Shown piece by piece: positions 49,322-61,474 of a DNA stretch of 64,000 bases. Origin of the DNA: Galerina marginata. Its lineage: Eukaryota > Basidiomycota > Agaricomycetes > Agaricales > Galerinaceae. Location: contig JAECYW010000018.1 of NCBI GenBank assembly GCA_023014335.1, forward strand, positions 1,550,001 to 1,614,000, written 5' to 3'. How positions within the stretch are numbered: position 1 is the stretch's first letter; each line of letters starts with the position of its first letter. Both the position numbers and the translations under genes were made by a program. Under the pieces are notes generated by a model. The model made no database searches. It saw nothing but the letters and a program-made list of their open reading frames with translations, and was not told the origin of the DNA.

Positions 49322-51971
49322 CTAGAATGCAGATGAGTTTCTAAGACCAGGTGGGAGAGCGTCGATGAAGTTACTAACCTTGAGATAATCAACGACTGCT
49401 TGTTCGACTTTTGTCTTATCTTCTGCCCAAGCTAGCCGCGGCAATTCTTGCGCTCGTACAGGGTCTAATTTATGATTCTCGAGGTAATTGATTAGATCAG
49501 TGTTGAACTCGGATTCTCCTAGGAGGAACGGTAGATATTGTAGTCCAGCTTGGAAGGTTTCTTTTGTTTTCCGCTCTCGGAAGATTTTGTCATCGTGTTC
49601 TTGACGGTACCAAGTCCATTCGGGCGGGAGTTTGTACTGATAGAGCTTACCACTTTCATAAATAAATTAAGGTTAACGTCTTTCTGATCGCGAAATATTC
49701 AAAAGACCTACGGCTTTTTGGGTTCGAAGAGATATTTTGCGATATTAAGGGCGACGCGCGTGTAATGTGAGCTTGTTATAAGATAGCGCCCCGCTCTTTC
49801 GCGGTCGGTGAGGAACTGCGATAACATGTGTCTGTAAGGATCGAAGGTCTGCTTCAAACCCATTAGGTGGAGACCTCGTCGATCGATCTCTTCCTGCTCG
49901 ACGGTCTGTTCTTGGGGAAGACCGAGTAGCGGCCACATATGAATCCAGTCCCAAAGCAAATGAGGATATGTCACGAATGTCAGGAGATCTGTCAGATACT
50001 CGTCCGCGAAATAGTTTTTCAGCTCAGCGTGTAAGTACTGATCCCAGGCGAGCATGTGACGGTCGTACAAATCCTTCTGCGGATCAGGGTATGTCTGTCG
50101 GCGGAAGAAAGAATTTCGAGCTCAGAATGTGATAATAGACGAGAAAACACGAGGATTACGAGAAAGGAAGACGTACGAGGGAACGAAACCATTGGAACAA
50201 GTGCGGCAGTTCCGACCATGCCTGGTCAAAGGGGCCGCCACCGTCATTCCACGTTTTACAGGTAGTCATCCAAATTGAAATATCAAAGTTAAGTAGGTCA
50301 GTCAGCAGTTCGTGGGTCAGGACCGAATATCTGCAGTGGGTTACGAGCGCCTGACCGGCGTACTGATGAACGAATTTGTGACCTAAAAATTCCGAGTTAA
50401 AAGCTATTTTTAAGCTGCTCTAGATAGCGCCTACCGGAAAGCAAATTCCGAGCACATGAACGTGCGAGTTCAGCGTGGACTTTGACTGAATTTATGAAGT
50501 ACCTTCCAGCCCGCGATCGATCTGTAAGAAAATCGATAAGGGAGCTATGCAGAATCCGGATCCCTGATTCCCCAGCTTTGGCGCTCGTCGCTGAGACCGA
50601 GTTCCTCCTGGAATCGGGGACGCTAAGAATCGAGTGAAGATCAGCTAAAATAAACGAGACGTCTCCTCGATTCAGAGACAGTAGCTCTTCGAGAAAACGC
50701 GGGTCTGTGACAGGTATAGGAAGCTCGGGCTCGTTGGGAGCAGTCTTCTTGGAAAAGAGTCGCTGTGCGAAAAGAATGGCACCGAGTATGCGTAAAACGC
50801 CTTTGATATTGTGAACAGAGGCGAATATATGTCTGTACAAGCAATCGAGTTCTGCAAAAGGGATGTCGCCTATAGGATTCGAGATTCTGAGAACGGCGTC
50901 CAAGCGTTCTACCGGTCTATGCTGAGCAGAGTCCACGTATTTAATTACGGTCGACGCATAGATGAACTGTCCAGAAGCGCGCTGAACTAAGGATTGGATC
51001 GTCTGAGACGTCGGCCAAGTGGCGGGGATGTAAGTCCTCAGAGGATGGGTTTGCTTGATGTTGTCGAACTTGGTCCAAAAATAACGCTTGATTTCGGCAT
51101 CTGGGAGATAGTGTTCATCAAGAACGATGGTGTAGATGATATCACGCAGGTCGTACGAGTTGAACGAGTCGCGGATGGGAGGTTCGGGTCGACTAGCGAT
51201 GAGGATAAAGAGAGGGACCTTTCTGTGGATGAGCGCCGTGGACAGAATTCGCACAATGTAGCGCTGGACGTTAGCGCCTTGACACTCGTCTAGACCATCA
51301 ATCACAACGAGGCGCGCCCATTTCTTGGAAGTTCCACGCTTATCACCGAGGGCCGTGTACGCCTGCAGGAGCGGATTGACGATAAGCGTTTGGAGTTGGG
51401 TCTCAAGAGAGCCGGCGAAAACGGATGGATCGCTCTCGACTGCCTGTGCGATGTAACGGCGTGTCTCGGGGATGGATATCGAAATTTGGTGTGCTATGGT
51501 CGCCATGAAATGCTTTTCCGTGTTCAGCCCAGCGATACCCTTGGCAAAAAAAAAGGACGCAGCTAGTAAACCCCGGTCATCGCATAGCTGCGAGATCGAT
51601 TGCGCGATGGAGGACTTCCCTGAGCCACCCGGTCCATATATCCAAAGCATGCCACACTCCCTCCTCTCATCGTTCAGCCAGTTCGTGATCATGGATAAAA
51701 TCGATGTTCGAGTCCGTGGTTGGCATTTGGGATCCGGGCACTTGCGTCCAGAGTTGTGGAATGCACCTGGTGCGATACGTCGTTCGAGAGTGTCGGTACC
51801 TTCAGATTTCGGTGAGTGGGGAAACATCGTGTTAAGTCATGGGAAATGACAGAATCTCAACGTACCGCGGCGCCCGCTAGGGGCTACGGCGTGTTCGCCC
51901 GCAACCTTTGATGACCCCCTCCCGTTCTTCGTCGGTGTTGAGCCCACTGTGTGAGGTGTGGAAGCAAGCAT
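49322..51971 (-). CDS. NACHT STAND protein, complete, 796 aa
   Basis: Five exons: 51971-51866, 51799-50435, 50382-50177, 50094-49712 and 49652-49322, total 2391 nt with consistent phase. Residues 1-75 are polar and lead to GAFHNSGRKCPDPKCQPRTR. The NACHT NTPase follows: YGPGGSGKSSIAQS (Walker A), a FFFAKG strand, ARLVVIDGLDEC (Walker B, extended acidic), LFILIASRPEPPIRDSF (sensor), then helical/winged-helix text ending in GIRILHSSLIDFLTDRSRAGRY. The last ~280 residues (from GHKFVHQYAGQA) are Trp/Tyr-rich with no WD40, ankyrin or TPR repeats. They include a second HMLSQFLTDRERAGRYLI that echoes the earlier SSLIDFLTDRSRAGRYFI, suggesting an internal duplication. Fungal STANDs of this type oligomerise on nucleotide binding to trigger defence or cell death; the ligand is unknown. 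Not truncated. Confidence 0.88.
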
Positions 51972-53239
51972 AGCAGGCAAGGGACGGACCAGCGCTAAGT
52001 GGGATGATGGGAGTCAATGAGAGAAAGGCTTGACACTGCCTCGCTCTAGAGACTTAAACGACACGTGTGGGAGATCGAGAGGAAAAGTTTTATTAAGCGC
52101 CTAAAATAAGCAAAACGTAACTGTCACTGATCATCTGTCGACAGGCGTCACTGCCGCTGCTCCATTACAGGCGCCGAAAGTCCCTGAGAGCCAATTTTGG
52201 TATTGCCGGGACCTTGATCTCACCCCTAGCTTGCACGGGCGTTTATCAGTGAGCGTTTTCATACAAAAGACAAGCGCTCAAGATCTAATAATCCATTTGG
52301 AACCCTAATAGGCGCTGGAACTTATATCGTTGTGGGAGGGTCGCCGGAGGACGCAGAAAACAACGGATTTTCAAGACACTGGGGCCCGATGTGTCCCCAT
52401 TTTGTTTCAATGTCCGACAGGTCAGCGGAAATTTTGATCCTCGTGTCACTTTGAAGACTCGTTTTTTTAGGTCTGCCCCGACGTCCAGTGTCTCACCCAC
52501 AAAACAGTCCCACAGATCCGTTGTCTCTAAGCGCCAATGCTCTTTTTGATTCCATCTAAGCATCGTTTTACAACCGGCTGTTGCGCGATGAGCTGATGAT
52601 GCTCATGGACCTCCTATTTCACACGGTGAAACTCCAAGGTGATGTGATGTGATTTGATGTGATGATAATAAGTCTCGGCGGCCCTGCCACGTTTGGCGCC
52701 GATCGGCGCTTCAGCTTGCCCTTGTCAACACACAGCCTTCATGACTTCATCCCTTGGCCGCATGGGTAGGGTGCACACCGGAAACGAGGATGCTTCCTGG
52801 ATCCATGGAGGGTGACAATCGCCACCTCACGGCTGCCGCATCTGTGTCATTCAGTGCAAGTGCCAGGCGTCTCAAGCGCGGCCGTAAAATACTAATTATG
52901 ACATGCGAATGACATCGATGAATTCACAAGGGGTTAACCAAATTTAGATAGTGCAGTATGATTCGAACGCCGAAAACCCGAGACGACACGTTCAAAAAGC
53001 GCTCATGAGGGGCAACCGTGGGAAGCGAACGATAGAACCTAAAAGCAGGTAAAAATAGTTTTTCGGCGGGAATAATTGCAAATTGCAGCAACAGGGATCG
53101 CAAGAAGGAGACCATTGAACTTCTAATGTGCAGCTTGGGTGAAGGAGACTGAAATAGGAGAATTACTATAATAAAAAAAGTGTGAATTAGGTGAGAGGCT
53201 CCCTGCATACTACCTGCAAAGCTGAATACGCCAAAAAGA
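51972..53239. other. upstream region of the NACHT gene
   Basis: Holds the NACHT promoter and an unrecognised 92-codon minus frame (52563-52285). A TGATG-type microsatellite lies at about 52637-52667. No other feature supported. Confidence 0.35.
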
Positions 53240-53350
53240 CCACGCCAGTAGGACTCGAACCTACGCCCTCAGAGAGGAAAAGATGTTCGGCTTATTAGGT
53301 CATCTGACCGCCTTCTAATCTTTCGCTTTAGACCACTCAGCCATAGCGCC
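53240..53350 (-). tRNA. tRNA-Ser(AGA) with ~28-nt intron
   Basis: On the minus strand the sequence starts GGCGCTATGGCTGAGTGG (acceptor arm, T8, D-arm). It has anticodon stem AAAGA/TCTTT enclosing TTAGAA with anticodon AGA, an intron of about 28 nt after position 37, a long variable arm CCTC-TCT-GAGG typical of class II tRNAs, and a perfect T-arm GTAGG-TTCGAGT-CCTAC. The acceptor 3' strand TGGCGTG pairs with GGCGCTA except for a G-G at the first pair and two G-U pairs, a little weak but otherwise convincing. Confidence 0.82.
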
Positions 53351-56350
53351 GTGTGAGTATCCTGTTTCTTTATTTCTATATCGGTTGGCGCACCATTGAT
53401 GCCAAAGCCCGACAACCGTCCCGTTACTTTCATTGAGCCGATGTACATTCTCCTTGACATTCTCACTGGGCAGTCGATGACTGACCATCGTGCACTTTGA
53501 AGTTTAATGAACGCATTTAGAATGGACGGTCGGTCGGAGCATAAGAGTTCCTGTCAGTGTCATTACCCGAGTATATTTCAAATTACGGAACAAAAGAAAA
53601 AGCTTAAACGCCGGTGGGCGTTTGGTGAAAAAACGGGGGCCGGTAATAAGCGCCCCGACATCCACACGTTACAAGTGAAATATGACCCCATTTTGGGGCT
53701 TACGGATGAATGTCTCCGCTGTGCTGCATGGTCCATGGGTACCTTGGCGGAAGTCACCTGCCTCGTTGTCTCCAATAACTCCGGCCATTGACGCCGAGCG
53801 CCAACTAAGATACCACACGGGACGTAAGAAGGACCACAGCACCGCGCGATCTGTTCGGAAGAATACTCGCACGAGGTTTATTTATGTACAGTGCTCTAAA
53901 TACTCATGGAACTTTTCTCTCGTTCGTGTAATCCTAGACTGTACCAAGAGCATTGCACCTCACAACCCTGGAGAAAATCGTGTGCGCCTATTTGAAAGTG
54001 GCCTAATTTCTTCCCAAGAGCTGTCGTCAACTTATTAGCCGCCCATCCAGACGGGACTCCTATAAGGAAGTGCAGCAATCAGCGCGTAATTCAAATTATC
54101 CAAGTGCGGTGACATCGCAGTGATTCTTACAGTCCTAAGCTCATCTGATTCATTTAATCAGATTACATTAAAGCTCTAGTTAGTTCTTCCCAGACCCACG
54201 GCCTAGAGGTGTTCCAGATACGATGAACGTGGTAAGTCCGGGGTATAATTAGAACACAGGATTGCCACGAGCGGCTAATCGTGGTCTCTAATCAAAGACG
54301 ACCTGTTACATCTACGAGAACGTTCAGTCCACGAACTTGAGAAGGGAATTCCCAGCCCGTGCCGGGTAGGCATCCTTCCCGAGGCTTACTGAAAGGAAGT
54401 ACTGTAGTTAGACTGATTACATTTGTACACGTTTGTGAAGGAAACGCAGAGAGAGGTAATCCATAATTTCAGATGAGTTTGAGTTACTGTAAACTACTAG
54501 CTTTCCTATGCGCTCTCCAGACGCTAGTCAGCAAATTTTAACCTATCAAAAAAAAGTCTCGAGTCCGCGTCTTGAAAAATATGTATTCGTGAATAATTGA
54601 TCATGGGCCTATATCCAAAATCATTCTCGGTAGCCAAATATTCACAGCTTAACCTGCAAGACCGATGAAACTATCTTCACAACAAAGTCAAGTTTCAGTG
54701 CCTTAAAGTGCTCACGTTCGAAGCTTTCAGATATTACCCAACTTTAAATAGTCGTGAGGTATCTGAGAATGCATACTTTGCAACTACTTTGAACTTTCGA
54801 AGAAAGATCTTTAACTCATTGTCGCTCAAGGATATCGATTCTAGATTCCGCGGTCCTGCAAGCACTTGTAGGGATCCGATATTCCAGAGGCAAGCCGAAC
54901 TGTGGTAGCTCAAAGCACGTTCTTTTTCGCCTCAATCTCTCCGGTCTTTAATTGGAAAAACTTTCTGCGACATGCAGTCCACCGCTACAGCAGTCATCGC
55001 TAAACGCTCATCTTTCAGACCCATGAATTCGCCCATCTTTGTAGATACGCATGTGACTTTAGGTTACCTCGGCTTTTGAAATACTTATGTTAACAGTTTC
55101 GAACTCCCTGCTCGATTTTGAGGAGTATTTTCGTTCGGTTTAGGCCTAATATCGCCCCCACGCCACAGCTTTTCCTCACTACCTTTCGTAATTCGGTTTG
55201 TAACTACCATTGATGAAGTGGGTGGCGGGCATTCTAACTTCAATTAAAATGCCGCTTGCAGCGTAGGTAAGCTCATCTGCGGGAATTTCAAAATTCATTG
55301 GAAATTTTTGGCATTGGAATGGACTATTGCAATGATTTAGCTTCAGAGTGCTCGTTATGCTCCAGTCAAGTCATTTCCTCGCCCAAACCAATCCCCAATA
55401 TTCAGGAGGATTTAACAATTTCCGTGTACACGCTACGATGACCTCTCAGTGAATTATCAATGCTTCGATTGGCCACTGGTCTTCTCAACGGTTACTGTTC
55501 TTCCAGTAGCAGAAGAAACATGGAGCTAAGGTTGCGATTGATCTTTTCCAGCAGACTTCGGCGGCTCGAAGGCTGACATAAACCTGTGTGTTCCAGAAAA
55601 AATGATTGTTGCAATTATGAGGAGGGCGGTATTTTCCAACTTGCTGGTCATTTAACTGGGCACATGGACCCACAGTTAAAAAATGCGTCATACCTTTGTG
55701 AAGATCATGCTTGTTGTAGGCAATTTTCACCGCGACAACGGTATTCGTCCGAAAAGGTAGTATGTATAAGCAGGTCCGAAATACCCGTCGTTGACACCTT
55801 GCTTTGAATCGAAGTTTGGAAGGTGTCGTGAATATAAGTGCACCGATACTGAGTATTGCCTCAAATAAGCCACATCTTCGTTTTCATTTCACAACTGGAA
55901 TGAACCGACCGCACTGACATAGAGACTGAATGGGTGAAACAAGTTGATACCGGAACCACGGTGGCCGACTCTTTTTCGCTTCCAATCCGGATGCAAACCG
56001 CGTCGAAGTCGGTACGCATATGCGCAGCCGAAGATGAGTTTGAAAACCTGGGTTCCGAAGGTGGAGAAAATGTATTTTGTGCCATTAAAATCGAAACGTT
56101 GTCAAGCTAAATTGTAGTTTTGGAGCCTTGCCACACGGAACACATTCATAAACTCCTCTTCTCTCTGATAAATTGAAGGACGAGAGGAAATGCGTCGGTT
56201 CTTGCAACGGAGGGATTGTTGCCGACGTTCTAGCTCTGTCATGTCCTGTCATGAGGACAACAGGAAGAATGATTCGCAAGCAATTCCTTGCGCGAACAAG
56301 ACCGCCACCGTCGAGAATGAATTTCATCCCTGGCTCATGTAGGGTAACCA
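53351..56350. other. intergenic, no supported gene
   Basis: Three kilobases downstream of the tRNA promoter side. Frames at 53507-54038, 55485-55807 and 55861-56085 lack motifs and splice support. Nothing else is recognised. Confidence 0.35.
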
Positions 56351-56357
56351 TATAAAA
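56351..56357 (+). promoter_or_regulatory. TATA box of the secreted protein gene
   Basis: TATAAAA sits 44 bp before the ATG at 56395. Confidence 0.45.
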
Positions 56358-56394
56358 GCTACAGCTCAAACCCATAACGCTATTCCAAGTAATC

Positions 56395-56961
56395 ATGAAG
56401 CTCCTCTGTGCTCTGGATCCTCCTCGTGGCCAACGCTCTCTGCGCTTTTGCCGATCTGCCAATCCCTCTCCCGCCTCTCAATGTCCCACTCGACCTCGTC
56501 CCAGAGTACCTTAAACTGTTTAAGCTGTGCAACAACGGCGGGGCCAACTCGGTGAAGTAATTCATCCCCGTTGACAATTCTTTGCTACGTTAATGGTCCG
56601 CTATGCTTCTTAGTACGTAGGAGTGCTATATCAAGACGGTTCCTATGTAACCTACAACTTCGGTCAATGTTATCCCTATGAACTCTCGGATGGCACTACA
56701 TTGGCAAAGATGGCAGTCTTTTGCAAGACTTCTACCTGCTTCAATAACCCGTATGTGCATCTATCCTACTTAGTAGCATCTAGTTCCCGTTTCTCATTGT
56801 GGCCGGCTTGGTGAATTATCGATAGCAATCCGGATTGCACTGGCGGAGCTGTGCCGCCTGTTCCTGTTCCGGTCCCAGTCGCTCTCACTTTGGTGAATGC
56901 GGCAGACTTTGTTCAACTTATTGGCCAGGGTGCGACATGCCAGAGGGGTCCGCTCTCATAG
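56395..56961 (+). pseudogene. small secreted Cys protein, frame break in signal peptide
   Basis: Exons 56395-56551, 56614-56750 and 56826-56961. The conserved-looking frame contains a signal-peptide core LWILLVANALCAFA, then DLPIPLPPLNVPLD, GVLYQDGSYVTYNFGQCYPYE, CKTSTCFNNPNPDC, a Pro-Val repeat and a final GATCQRGPLS: about 125 mature residues with six cysteines. The only ATG in place (56395, MKLL) is one base out of phase with this frame, and the in-frame codon there is TGA, so one indel lies between 56395 and about 56410. A TATA box 44 bp upstream suggests the start site is right. Either a recent frameshift or a sequencing slip. Confidence 0.6.
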
Positions 56962-57129
56962 AAGGATGGGCTAGTAAATCGGTGTACAATGCGGCAATTT
57001 CTCTATTCTTTATCTGCCGATCTACCTTTATATACCAGCCCCAATGCAAGATCGTATAAAGCCAGACCCCTGAAAGCAGCCCATTGACGAGTGAAGTATC
57101 TAGTCGTTCTTCCTTCTCCGGCTGTCAAG

Positions 57130-58626
57130 TCAACCCGCTGCTCTAGAGACACTTGTCTGCTTCATCGGCATTACCGCCTCTACCAAATTCAATCCAGAGA
57201 CATATTCTGTCTGGGCATGTCCAAAACAATCAATCCGAATCGTCGGAAGTTCCGAAACTCTGCGCAATATGAGGAACTCGTCGAGAATAGAGGTGAAATC
57301 AGGGTTGGATTGAACACGATCGTTAAGGAGGATTTGATTCAATCGGGGGATGAGGGGGACAAGCCTGTTGTCAGACATACGGTCCATAAGAAATTTGATA
57401 ACTGTGGCGTCGGGATAAACCAGAGTAGTTATAGACGAAAAATCAGAAAATAAGTCTTTCGGGGCCATAATTATACGCGGATCCGATTCCAATCGAAGTA
57501 CCTGTGCTGAGGTGCCAATTAGCGGGAAAAATGTGGCAGCGTGAGCGTCCTTCATCGTGAGTGTAAACGAACCCAATCGGACATTCGTCCTCTGGTGAAG
57601 ACTGGATAATGTCGTCATATCTGAATATGGTGTAGATATGTACCAGCCGACGTGGTATTGGGGCGGCCATTCTCTCATGGCATCTCGGATAATTTGACGA
57701 ATTTCGGGCAGCATTCTGGTGCTGCTAAGCAAGGAAGATAGGATTCTAACGGAGCAGGTAGGTGGTTTATTGATAACTCCGAGCAAGTGTGTTAATTACG
57801 TCCAGACTTCCACTGAGGAAAAGGCATCGACAGTTGTGGAAGGTCCACCGTGACCTGAGACCGACGGATAATGAAGGAGTAGGCGTCGCCAACCCGACCC
57901 CCGACATTTGACTCCGTGTCGTGCATTCTAAGGGAGATTAGAGCAGGCATGCCTTGTAAAGCCTGCACGAACAAAGCAGGGTTCCAGGAGCGTGGAGGGA
58001 AGATCTCGATGTCAAGAGAGGTTAATTGCTGGAATAATGGGGCCCGAAAATTGAACGAACAGCCCGTAAGTTGTAGATGGTGGAGACGAGGGAGTCGTGC
58101 CTGCAAGATCGGAATCCGGCAATGGATGGAAAATGGGTCGATGGACAGTAGAATATCTTGTGGAAAATGAACAGAAATAGAGGTCAAAGTTTTTGAATGC
58201 TGCTTCGATGAAAGAAGTAATTGATGAAATTATGTGTGCCTTCATGGAGGCGTCTGCTAGTTTAAAGGAGGGCGGATCGATGTGGAACACGATTTCTTTA
58301 CACGGCAACGAAGTAAAACGATGGGGAGAGGCTTCCGAGGATGGCCAGAAGATGGTCACGGACACGGGCCTTGCTTGAGCGCGGCGCAATACCTCTTCCC
58401 TCCACACCTCTTTTCCGCCAGCAAATTCCACGACCTGTGCCCATAATGACGCGTCCGAAATCGCAAGATCGCGCCAGAGAGTGCAGACCTGAGAAATAGC
58501 TCTCAGAGTAGCAGAACCATCATAGATAGCTGCCTGTGTTTGTCTGTCTCGAACTATAAACGCGCATAGCGAAAATATCTCACTGAGCACGTCAGGCGGA
58601 AGCTCTGGATACCAGATATGGTCCAT
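57130..58626 (-). pseudogene. F-box/LRR-like gene with frame breaks
   Basis: ATG at 58626 starts MDHIWYPELPPDVLSEIFSL, a clear F-box opening, followed by ISQVCTLWRDLAISDASLWAQV, the F-box helix 3 pattern. Leucine-rich segments follow: SKTLTSISVHFPQDI, LPRLHHLQLTGCSF, LTSLDIEIFPPRSW, ALISLRMHDTES, and later VLRLESDPRI and TTLVYPDATVIKFL, ending SVSRAAG at 57130. The frame shifts near 58215 (between the SSITSF and KTLTSIS segments) and near 57790, without a phase-compatible intron that I could find. Same class as the gene at 30.1-31.7 kb but not a close copy. SCF-adaptor role is inferred from the family. Confidence 0.6.
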
Positions 58627-58739
58627 AGGAATGACTCCGATAGATTCTTGCTAGCTTCAGATTAGGAAAGCCTAAAGACTATTCGTTCAATCCGTTCTTG
58701 CTTGTAATGACGACAAAAAATCAACTGCACCTGTGCGTT

Positions 58740-58947
58740 TACAGCTAAATTCAAAACGTTAGACCAGCTCGGCTCGCGTTCCAGCATAGCACTTTATTTG
58801 TTTGTGCTGCGAGTCTAAACCGAAAAAGGCATGCCGGTGATGGGATCAGCAGCATCTATGTTCCTATTGGCCAAAGGCTTCAGCTCCGCCCAAAACTCTG
58901 AAGAGGAACAGGAACCGAGCTGGTCTAACGTTTTGAATTTAGCTGTA
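58740..58947. repeat. perfect 33-bp inverted repeat with 142-bp loop
   Basis: 58740-58772 starts TACAGCTAAATTCAAAACG and is matched exactly in reverse complement by 58915-58947. There is no mismatch in the arms. Could be a tiny MITE or a hairpin-RNA locus; no target duplication is evident. A 64-codon minus frame spans the loop but looks incidental. Confidence 0.7.
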
Positions 58948-59810
58948 CCCTGAAAACCGAGTTGTCGAACTGAATGGAAGGGCTTGGGACAACCTCCGTT
59001 AAATTCCAAACGTTAACGTGGCTATGCTCGGGCTCGGGTGACGATGAGTATTGATGACTAAACCCGCCAACTTCTCACGAGACCTGGGTGAGGCATCTCA
59101 ACTTTTCTTCTTTGTTAACCTCGACACAACCTCGACAAGATAATGTGGATACAAGTAGCTTGAGTGAATATAGTAGGAATTCCCACTCTACCAGAGTTTT
59201 CATCTAACAGATGATCCGGTGTTAACAGGGTGACTCGGTTCAGGTCGTTTCTGCGTCGTTTTTTTCCCTTGACTTCCCGAGTCCCAGGCGACCCTTAAGC
59301 CTGATTACCACTTAGACACGCATACGGTTTGTTATAAAAATGTCTTCATTGAGCATTGAGCTAAGTACGAACGTTCTCAACAAAACAACTCGAGTCGCCG
59401 AAATAGGTAAATCACGCCATCAGCTTGGAATCGAATGCCTCGCCCCTCTGGCGTCTATCTTTACTCTGCCATGTTTCTCAAGCAAACCCGATGTGGCCAC
59501 ACTGTCGTCATCGTTGAAAGAGCTACGCATCCTACTCTAAGGATGTCACTAAAGACTGGAACCTCGTGGAGCTTCGACAACATCAACCACTTTGTCCTGA
59601 CGAAGCCACCGGAGCTCAATGTTGGGTGGTTGTTTCGTGCTCCATTAATCTTTCGGCTGAAAGGAGCCTTGCCTAGACGCTTGTTGGGGGTCTGGCGACA
59701 GTTATGAGTGAGAAATTTTGCTGGGTCCCTCTCAATCTGAATTGCAGATTGCTTTCTCCCTTCAGTAAATCCCTCCTCCATTCACTTTAAATAAGTGCTC
59801 CTACGGTTAA

Positions 59811-60407
59811 ATGGAACAGTCCAACGACTTCTCAGTAAGTTTTCTTTTGTTTTTCCGTCCTCTTCGTGCCTGACTTTTTTGCGGTTTCTTTTGTTCCCTC
59901 GCCTAGGATCGATGTTGGTACAAGCCCAAGGGTCATTCCCAGGCTGTTCAAGTATGCACCCACACCGCACAGGTCGTTCGTTCCCCTATCCATTATTCAT
60001 TACCCCGACAGTGTGCGAAACATGCACCCTCGCACCGAGAAGCCCTTCGAGGTCTCCACAAAGGGCATACCCACATTGCAAACGCCAGCGCCAAATTTTA
60101 CTGTACTCATCTCCATTGCATGGCGCTTTCATCGGACCATGACTATCCCTCCACAGCCATATCGAACAACCCTACGTCGATTACTGACCCCGGGCCAAAG
60201 AGAGGAACGAATCCGCATCAGCCACAACCCCGGCACGCTACTCGAATGTACGTTGATGAGCTTCATCCCAGCCGATCGTGGTATCGACCCAGGCGCGATC
60301 CACCACGGGGATTTGGCTCAACGAAGAACGCAAGTAAACCTCGACCATACCCAGAAGTTGTGAGGCGTTGGTGTAGCGCTCTTCTAAATCGGATTTTTCC
60401 TACCTAA
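59811..60407 (+). CDS. hypothetical protein, 174 aa, weak support
   Basis: A 24-nt exon 59811-59834 (MEQSNDFS) with a strong GTAAGT donor joins, through a 72-nt pyrimidine-rich intron, an open exon 59907-60407. The product is His/Pro/Arg-rich (DRCWYKPKGHSQAVQVCTH...) with no known domain. A second frame in the same exon is also open for over 150 codons, which weakens the call. Confidence 0.3.
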
Positions 60408-60779
60408 GTGGTCTTAATCTCAATACATCTTGCAATTCCCACCGGATTTCTTAGCGCATATTTATCATTTATCATGACCTTCCACCAAGGGGATATTCTT
60501 TAGTAGCTTCTCACCTTCGCTGCCCCCAGTTTCTACATAGAATTAAAAAGGCAATGAAGGCGGCAAGAACCAGACCTAAGAATATCTTATACATTACTCT
60601 TTCATGCTGGCGTGCGTTGATCTGTCCTAGAGAACAGTATTCTCTGGTAATCACCCACTCAGAGTCAAAAGGCAGACTTAGGATAGTAATAAACGGTTTT
60701 AATTCACGTCCACTTGACACCCAATTCCTCTTCAAATCACAAGGGGCATAGCTGGACTTCGAATAATGTAAATACGTAA

Positions 60780-61474
60780 CTAGGACGGAGGCTGGAGCGT
60801 GAATGCCTGCTGAACGTCATTCGGATTCCATTCGGTGAGAGTGAGCTGTGGAGGATGTCATTGACTGCTTTTGCTCTCGGATTGTCGTTCGTCACACTTA
60901 CCGCACCGGAAGGGGAGTCACCAAGTCCTGAAGAGCCCGCACGTTTTGCCCAAGCGGTCAAAGCAGCCACCCCCTGCGTAGGAATTGAAATGCCCGAAAC
61001 AATGCTACAATTATCATTGAATACTTTAAACCAGTGGGCCGGAAAGATAGTACGCACTTGTATTTACCGGGAAAAATCTTGCTGGGCAAAACTTTCCAGA
61101 TCATGATGGAATTGGTTCGTAATGCGGCTTGCTGGTAAATCAAACCAAAAGGAGGATCGGCAGCTCCAACCAGAGGCGTCGATAGTACGGCGGTTGGGGT
61201 ATTCGCAAGAGTTATTGGGGCACTGACCCCAGACACAAGCGACCACTAAATGCGGTCCGGGACATTGTCAGTTCAATTGTTAGAACACAAAGATATTCTA
61301 ACTCGCCTGCTGATTCACGGCACCTGGAACACAAGTATAGGTTTCAACGCCAGTAAAATCCTCGGTTTGTCCACCTGGGCTGTCTACACAGTTTCCCTGA
61401 AAATCGACAATGTTGAAGATACTGCCGGCGGCAGCAATAGCTGCGGTGATGTTGGAGAGATTGAGGTGAACCAT
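60780..61474 (-). CDS. ricin-B-like beta-trefoil lectin, copy 1
   Basis: Four exons: 61474-61307, 61245-61068, 61023-60902 and 60845-60780, total 534 nt, 177 aa, in frame. Trefoil landmarks: FNIVDFQGNCVDSPGG, TYTCVPGAVNQQWSLVSG (the QxW motif), NSIMIWKVLP, FNDNCSIVSGISIPTQG and the C-terminal LTLTEWNPNDVQQAFTLQP (QxF). The first intron begins GC rather than GT (CAG|GCGAGT) and ends TTTAG, so it is a GC-AG intron. A TATAAG box at 61531-61536 places transcription start near 61500, supporting the ATG at 61474 over an upstream in-frame ATG at 61525. No signal peptide. Sugar specificity unknown. A tandem copy lies 3.1 kb away. Confidence 0.82.

Noticed and set aside
50994..51849. Plus-strand frames of ~100-125 codons
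   Set aside because: They are antisense to the long NACHT exon.
58815..59009. 64-codon minus frame across the perfect inverted repeat
   Set aside because: No motif, no signal peptide and no CaaX end; most likely incidental to the hairpin.
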